Assembly (NCBI GenBank): GCA_016932895.1
Contig: JAFGCA010000109.1
Span: forward strand, 1 to 8,079
Source: Sedimentisphaerales bacterium
GTDB taxonomy: Bacteria > Planctomycetota > Phycisphaerae > Sedimentisphaerales > SG8-4
Direction: 5' to 3'
Length of the DNA stretch: 8,079 nt
This document shows, in pieces, positions 5,515-8,079 of this stretch. Position 1 is the stretch's first letter. Each line of letters begins with the position of its first letter. A program made the translations under genes and the position numbers. The notes below the pieces were generated by a model, which was not told where the DNA came from, searched no databases, and worked only from the letters and a program-made list of their open reading frames with translations.

Positions 5515-6618
5515 ATGAAGATCTTAGATCGTTACGTTGCCAAGAGTTTTCTGATCGGATATGCGATCGCATTTGCGGTCCTGATCGGTCTGCGCGTCAT
5601 GATCGATCTGTTTGTCAATCTGGATGAATTCGCCGAGCATGCCGACCTGGGGACCTGGACGGTCGCCCGAAACGTGGTGACGTATTACGCCGTGAATACG
5701 ACTCTGTATTTTCGGGATTTTGCCGGTGTCATCACGGTGGTGGCGGCAGCGTTCTCGTTGGGCAAGCTGGTTCGCGCCAACGAGCTGGTGGCGATCATCG
5801 CCTCCGGCGTCAGTGCCAAACGCGTCGTGGTGCCCATTCTGGTGCTCGCCCTTTTCTTTGCGGCGTTGTCGGTGGCCGACCAGGAGTTCCTCATTCCGGC
5901 GGTGAGCGACCAGCTCGTGCGTGACGAGGACGACGTTCCGGGGGAGGAATCCTTTGCGGCATGGTTCATCAGCGACGGGCAGGGCTCGCTCATTTGCTCC
6001 CGCAAGTACGACGTCAAGACGATGACGCTCGATCGGCCCACGATCATCACCCGCAAGCCCACCCGTCGGCCGGGCGTTTGGGAGGTGACCGGTCGCATCA
6101 CGGCCGATCAGGCCACGTACAACGAACGGACCGGCGTCTGGGACCTCCTCAACGGCGTCTTCATCGCCACCGATTCGGCCGGAGGGGCCCGTCCGGTCCC
6201 GTCCTACTCGACGGGCGATCTGCTCCCCAAGGACATCTCCGTACGCTGCAAGGCCGGGTACAAGGCCCTGTTGAGCTCGTGGCAGTTGGCGGCGCTGGCC
6301 AACCAGGAGACCAGAATGAAAGACGTCGTGCAGCTCTACAGCCAGAAGCACTTCCGCATTACCGACCCCATCATCAACCTGACGATGCTCATGGTCAGCC
6401 TGCCGGTGCTGGTCTGCCGCGATCCGCGCACGATGAAGTCGGCGATCATCGTCAGCTTCGCCCTGACGGCGGGCTGTTTCATCACCACCTTCGTCTGCCG
6501 GATGCTGGCGACGGAAGTGGTCCTGACCCACCGCGTCATGCCGGAGTTGTGGGCCTGGCTGCCGGTCTTCATCTTTCTGCCCATCGCGTTCATCGAGCTC
6601 GATTCGATGAGGACGTAG
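5515..6618 (+). CDS. lptG: LptF/LptG-family lipopolysaccharide export permease (second of pair)
   Basis: This is the partner transmembrane subunit of the LptB2FG lipopolysaccharide exporter. The 367-residue length is normal for LptG. It opens 'MKILDRYVAKSFL', the family's characteristic start. Membrane segments lie at about 12-36, 50-80 and 103-121. The coupling-helix motif 'SLGKLVRANELVAIIASGVS' (81-100) comes before the third. A periplasmic beta domain of usual size (about 122-280) follows, then C-terminal segments at about 283-300, 309-328 and 337-361, with 'DPIINLTMLMVSLPVL' leading in. It ends at TAG 6616-6618, 28 bases from the convergent thiC stop. It is presumably co-transcribed with lptF through the element at 5285-5463, since no clear promoter or strong ribosome binding site is visible in the 51 bases between the element and ATG 5515. 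lptB, lptC and lptA are not in the window. Confidence 0.85.
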   Translation: MKILDRYVAKSFLIGYAIAFAVLIGLRVMIDLFVNLDEFAEHADLGTWTVARNVVTYYAVNTTLYFRDFAGVITVVAAAFSLGKLVRANELVAIIASGVSAKRVVVPILVLALFFAALSVADQEFLIPAVSDQLVRDEDDVPGEESFAAWFISDGQGSLICSRKYDVKTMTLDRPTIITRKPTRRPGVWEVTGRITADQATYNERTGVWDLLNGVFIATDSAGGARPVPSYSTGDLLPKDISVRCKAGYKALLSSWQLAALANQETRMKDVVQLYSQKHFRITDPIINLTMLMVSLPVLVCRDPRTMKSAIIVSFALTAGCFITTFVCRMLATEVVLTHRVMPELWAWLPVFIFLPIAFIELDSMRT

Positions 6619-6646
6619 CACGGCTCGATGAGGCGGAAGGTGAGAC

Positions 6647-7972
6647 TCACTCGCGGACGCCGCCGGTCGAGCGCTTGATGACTTCGCGCACTTCCTTGTT
6701 GATCCGCACGCTGCACCAGTGTTGGCCGCACATCGAGCAGTAATCCGCCGAGTCAAGCTGGCCGGTCCCCATCTCCGCGCACGCCTCCTGGTGCATGCGG
6801 TTGGCGGTCTCCGGATCGAGCGATTCCTTGAGATGCGTTTCCCAGTTCAGGTTGGATCGGGCGACGCTGAGCCTTTGATCGCGCTCGGCGGTTCCTGCCA
6901 GGCCTCGGGCCACGTCGGCGCCGTGTGCGGCGATCTTGCTGGCGACGACGCCGGCCCGCACGTCATCGACGTTCGGCAGACCCAGATGCTCGCGCGGCGT
7001 CACGTAACAGAGAAACGATGCCCCGTAAAAGGCCGCGGCGCACCCGCCGATGGCCGAGGTGATGTGGTCGTACCCGGGCGCGATGTCCGTCACCAGCGGG
7101 CCCAATACGTAGAAGGGGGCTCCGTGGCAGATTTCCTGCTGAATCTCCATGTTGTACTGAATCTGGTCGAACGGCACGTGGCCCGGGCCTTCGACCATGA
7201 CCTGGCAGCCCTTTTCCTGGGCTCGCTGCGTCAATTCACCGAGCGTGCGGAGCTCGGCGATTTGGGCTTCGTCGGTGGCGTCGGCGATGGCGCCGGGTCG
7301 CAGCCCGTCGCCCAGCGAGAAGCAGACGTCGTGCTCGACCATGATCTCGCAGAGCTGATCGTACATCTCGTAGAGCGGGTTCTGTCGCTTGTGGTGAACC
7401 ATCCACTTGGCCAGCAGCGCTCCGCCCCGGCTCACGATCCCGGCCACCCGGTTCTCGATCAGGGGCAGGTGCTCGCGCAGCAAACCGGCGTGAATGGTGA
7501 AGAAGTCAACGCCTTGTTGGGCCTGCTTCTCGATCGTGCGCAGGATGATGTCCTCGTCGATGTCTTCGACGTTTCTGCCGTCAATCACCTGATAGATGGG
7601 TACGGTCCCAAAGGGGACGGGGCAGTGACTGAGCAGTTCGCGACGGATCTCATCGAGGTTTCCGCCCGTGCTGAGGTCCATGATGACGTCGGCGCCGACG
7701 GCCAGGGCGGCCTGCATCTTCTCGATTTCGCCCTCCACCGAGCAGCGGACGCTGCTGGTGCCGATGTTGGCGTTGACCTTGGTTGTGATGGCCCGGCCGA
7801 TGCCCACGGGCTTGAGGTTCTCATTGAGGTGCCGCTTGTTGGCGGGTATGACCAGCCGTCCGGCCGCCGTCTCGGCTCGAACCAGTTCCGCGTCCACCGC
7901 CTCAGTTTGGGCTACGTGGCGCATGGCGTCGGTGAGCCGGCCGGCCCGGGCTTCTGTCAGTTGCGTTGTCAT
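6647..7972 (-). CDS. thiC: Phosphomethylpyrimidine synthase ThiC, short form
   Basis: ThiC is a radical-SAM enzyme that rearranges aminoimidazole ribotide into hydroxymethylpyrimidine phosphate, the pyrimidine half of thiamine. The 441-residue protein is the short form without the extra N-terminal ThiC-associated domain. Motifs in order: 'KVNANIGTSS', 'GADVIMDLSTGGNLDEIR', 'PFGTVPIYQV', 'FFTIHAGL', 'SRGGALLAKWM', 'SLGDGLRPG', 'MVEGPGHVPFDQI', 'APFYVLGPLVTDIAPGYDH' and 'CYVTPREHLGLPN'. The C-terminal cluster-binding CX2CX4C is intact ('CSMCGQHWC', about 25-33 residues before the end). I chose ATG at 7972-7970 because AAGGAG (7982-7987) lies 9 bases before it. An in-frame TTG at 7993 lies upstream of that site and would begin inside the leader. 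It converges on lptG with a 28-base gap and no clear shared terminator. It is probably controlled by the leader riboswitch/attenuator at 7992-8079. Confidence 0.96.
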   Translation of the reverse strand: MTTQLTEARAGRLTDAMRHVAQTEAVDAELVRAETAAGRLVIPANKRHLNENLKPVGIGRAITTKVNANIGTSSVRCSVEGEIEKMQAALAVGADVIMDLSTGGNLDEIRRELLSHCPVPFGTVPIYQVIDGRNVEDIDEDIILRTIEKQAQQGVDFFTIHAGLLREHLPLIENRVAGIVSRGGALLAKWMVHHKRQNPLYEMYDQLCEIMVEHDVCFSLGDGLRPGAIADATDEAQIAELRTLGELTQRAQEKGCQVMVEGPGHVPFDQIQYNMEIQQEICHGAPFYVLGPLVTDIAPGYDHITSAIGGCAAAFYGASFLCYVTPREHLGLPNVDDVRAGVVASKIAAHGADVARGLAGTAERDQRLSVARSNLNWETHLKESLDPETANRMHQEACAEMGTGQLDSADYCSMCGQHWCSVRINKEVREVIKRSTGGVRE

Positions 7973-7981
7973 GACTGCGTG

Positions 7982-7987
7982 CTCCTT
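7982..7987 (-). promoter_or_regulatory. Ribosome binding site that fixes the thiC start
   Basis: Read on the minus strand this is AAGGAG, 9 bases before ATG 7972-7970. It argues against the longer TTG start at 7993. Confidence 0.8.
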
Positions 7988-7991
7988 GGCC

Positions 7992-8022
7992 AAATAAAAA
8001 AATCGCTCCCGCAGGAAGCGAT
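7992..8022 (-). terminator. Intrinsic terminator (attenuator) in the thiC leader
   Basis: On the minus strand, ATCGCTTCC (8022-8014), loop TGC, then GGGAGCGAT (8010-8002) forms a 9-bp stem with one T-G wobble. It is followed at once by a T-rich run (8002-7992, interrupted by one A). It lies between the leader and the thiC ribosome binding site, so when formed it would stop transcription before thiC. Its 5' arm can instead pair with GGAAAGCGAT at 8062-8053 (one bulged A), which gives a competing antiterminator. A small TCGAC/GTCGA hairpin (8048-8036) lies between the two strands. Confidence 0.8.
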
Positions 8023-8052
8023 CCGTTGCCTTTGCTCGACCGTGTCGAATGC

Positions 8053-8079
8053 ATCGCTTTCCTACGCAGGCCTGTTCGC
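8053..8079 (-). promoter_or_regulatory. Probable 3' end of a TPP riboswitch, cut by the window edge
   Basis: Read on the minus strand, 8078-8058 contains GCGTAGGAAAGC preceded by GCCT. This resembles the conserved 3' end of TPP (THI-element) riboswitches (CCAGCGTAGGGAA-type). The last visible bases would give a short hairpin with loop GAACAG in the P5 position. The location ahead of thiC and the overlap of GGAAAGC with an antiterminator strand are what a thiamine-repressed transcriptional switch would show. The CTGAGA-containing half would lie beyond base 8079, so the call is incomplete. Confidence 0.65.

Noticed and set aside
6619..6650. Bidirectional terminator between convergent lptG and thiC, including GTGAGACTCAC at 6640-6650
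   Set aside because: The palindrome has only 5-base arms with a one-base centre, overlaps the thiC stop and has no T-run on either strand.

Overview
The window is GC-rich bacterial chromosome. The organism is a Gram-negative-type (two-membrane) cell, because both membrane subunits of the lipopolysaccharide exporter (LptF, LptG) and a secreted SurA/PpiC-like chaperone are present. The gene content and style (long lysine-rich tail on a DNA-glycosylase-like protein, enlarged LptF, dispersed GGGGAC/GTCCCC palindrome, short ThiC) suggest Planctomycetota, possibly a Phycisphaerae relative. That assignment is inference from protein character, not a database match.

Layout, left to right. The 3' part of an endonuclease III-like (HhH-GPD) protein that has lost its catalytic residues runs off the left edge (1-669). 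A perfect palindrome (678-696) follows. Next is the first copy of a 179-bp palindromic element (730-908) flanked by a 7-bp direct repeat, lying directly in front of hisG (925-1803, long-form ATP phosphoribosyltransferase). A signal-peptide-bearing SurA/PpiC-like periplasmic protein follows (1980-3473). Behind a modest promoter candidate come lptF (3688-5277) and lptG (5515-6618), separated by a second copy of the 179-bp element (5285-5463). On the opposite strand, converging on lptG, is thiC (6647-7972). Its leader contains an intrinsic terminator, an alternative antiterminator pairing, and what looks like the 3' end of a TPP riboswitch cut by the right edge.

The middle genes fit an envelope-biogenesis neighbourhood (periplasmic chaperone plus LptF/LptG). 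hisG and thiC are isolated biosynthetic genes, each without its usual pathway neighbours in view.

The most interesting content is the pair of 179-bp elements. They align without gaps at 157/179 positions, have much lower GC than their surroundings, and fold into a closed multi-hairpin structure. They end at direct repeats that look like target-site duplications. Where the two copies differ inside stems, the changes keep pairing as G-U wobbles on the + strand, plus one two-sided T-A to G-C change. This looks like a non-autonomous mobile element (MITE-like) that may act as a structured RNA within transcripts.
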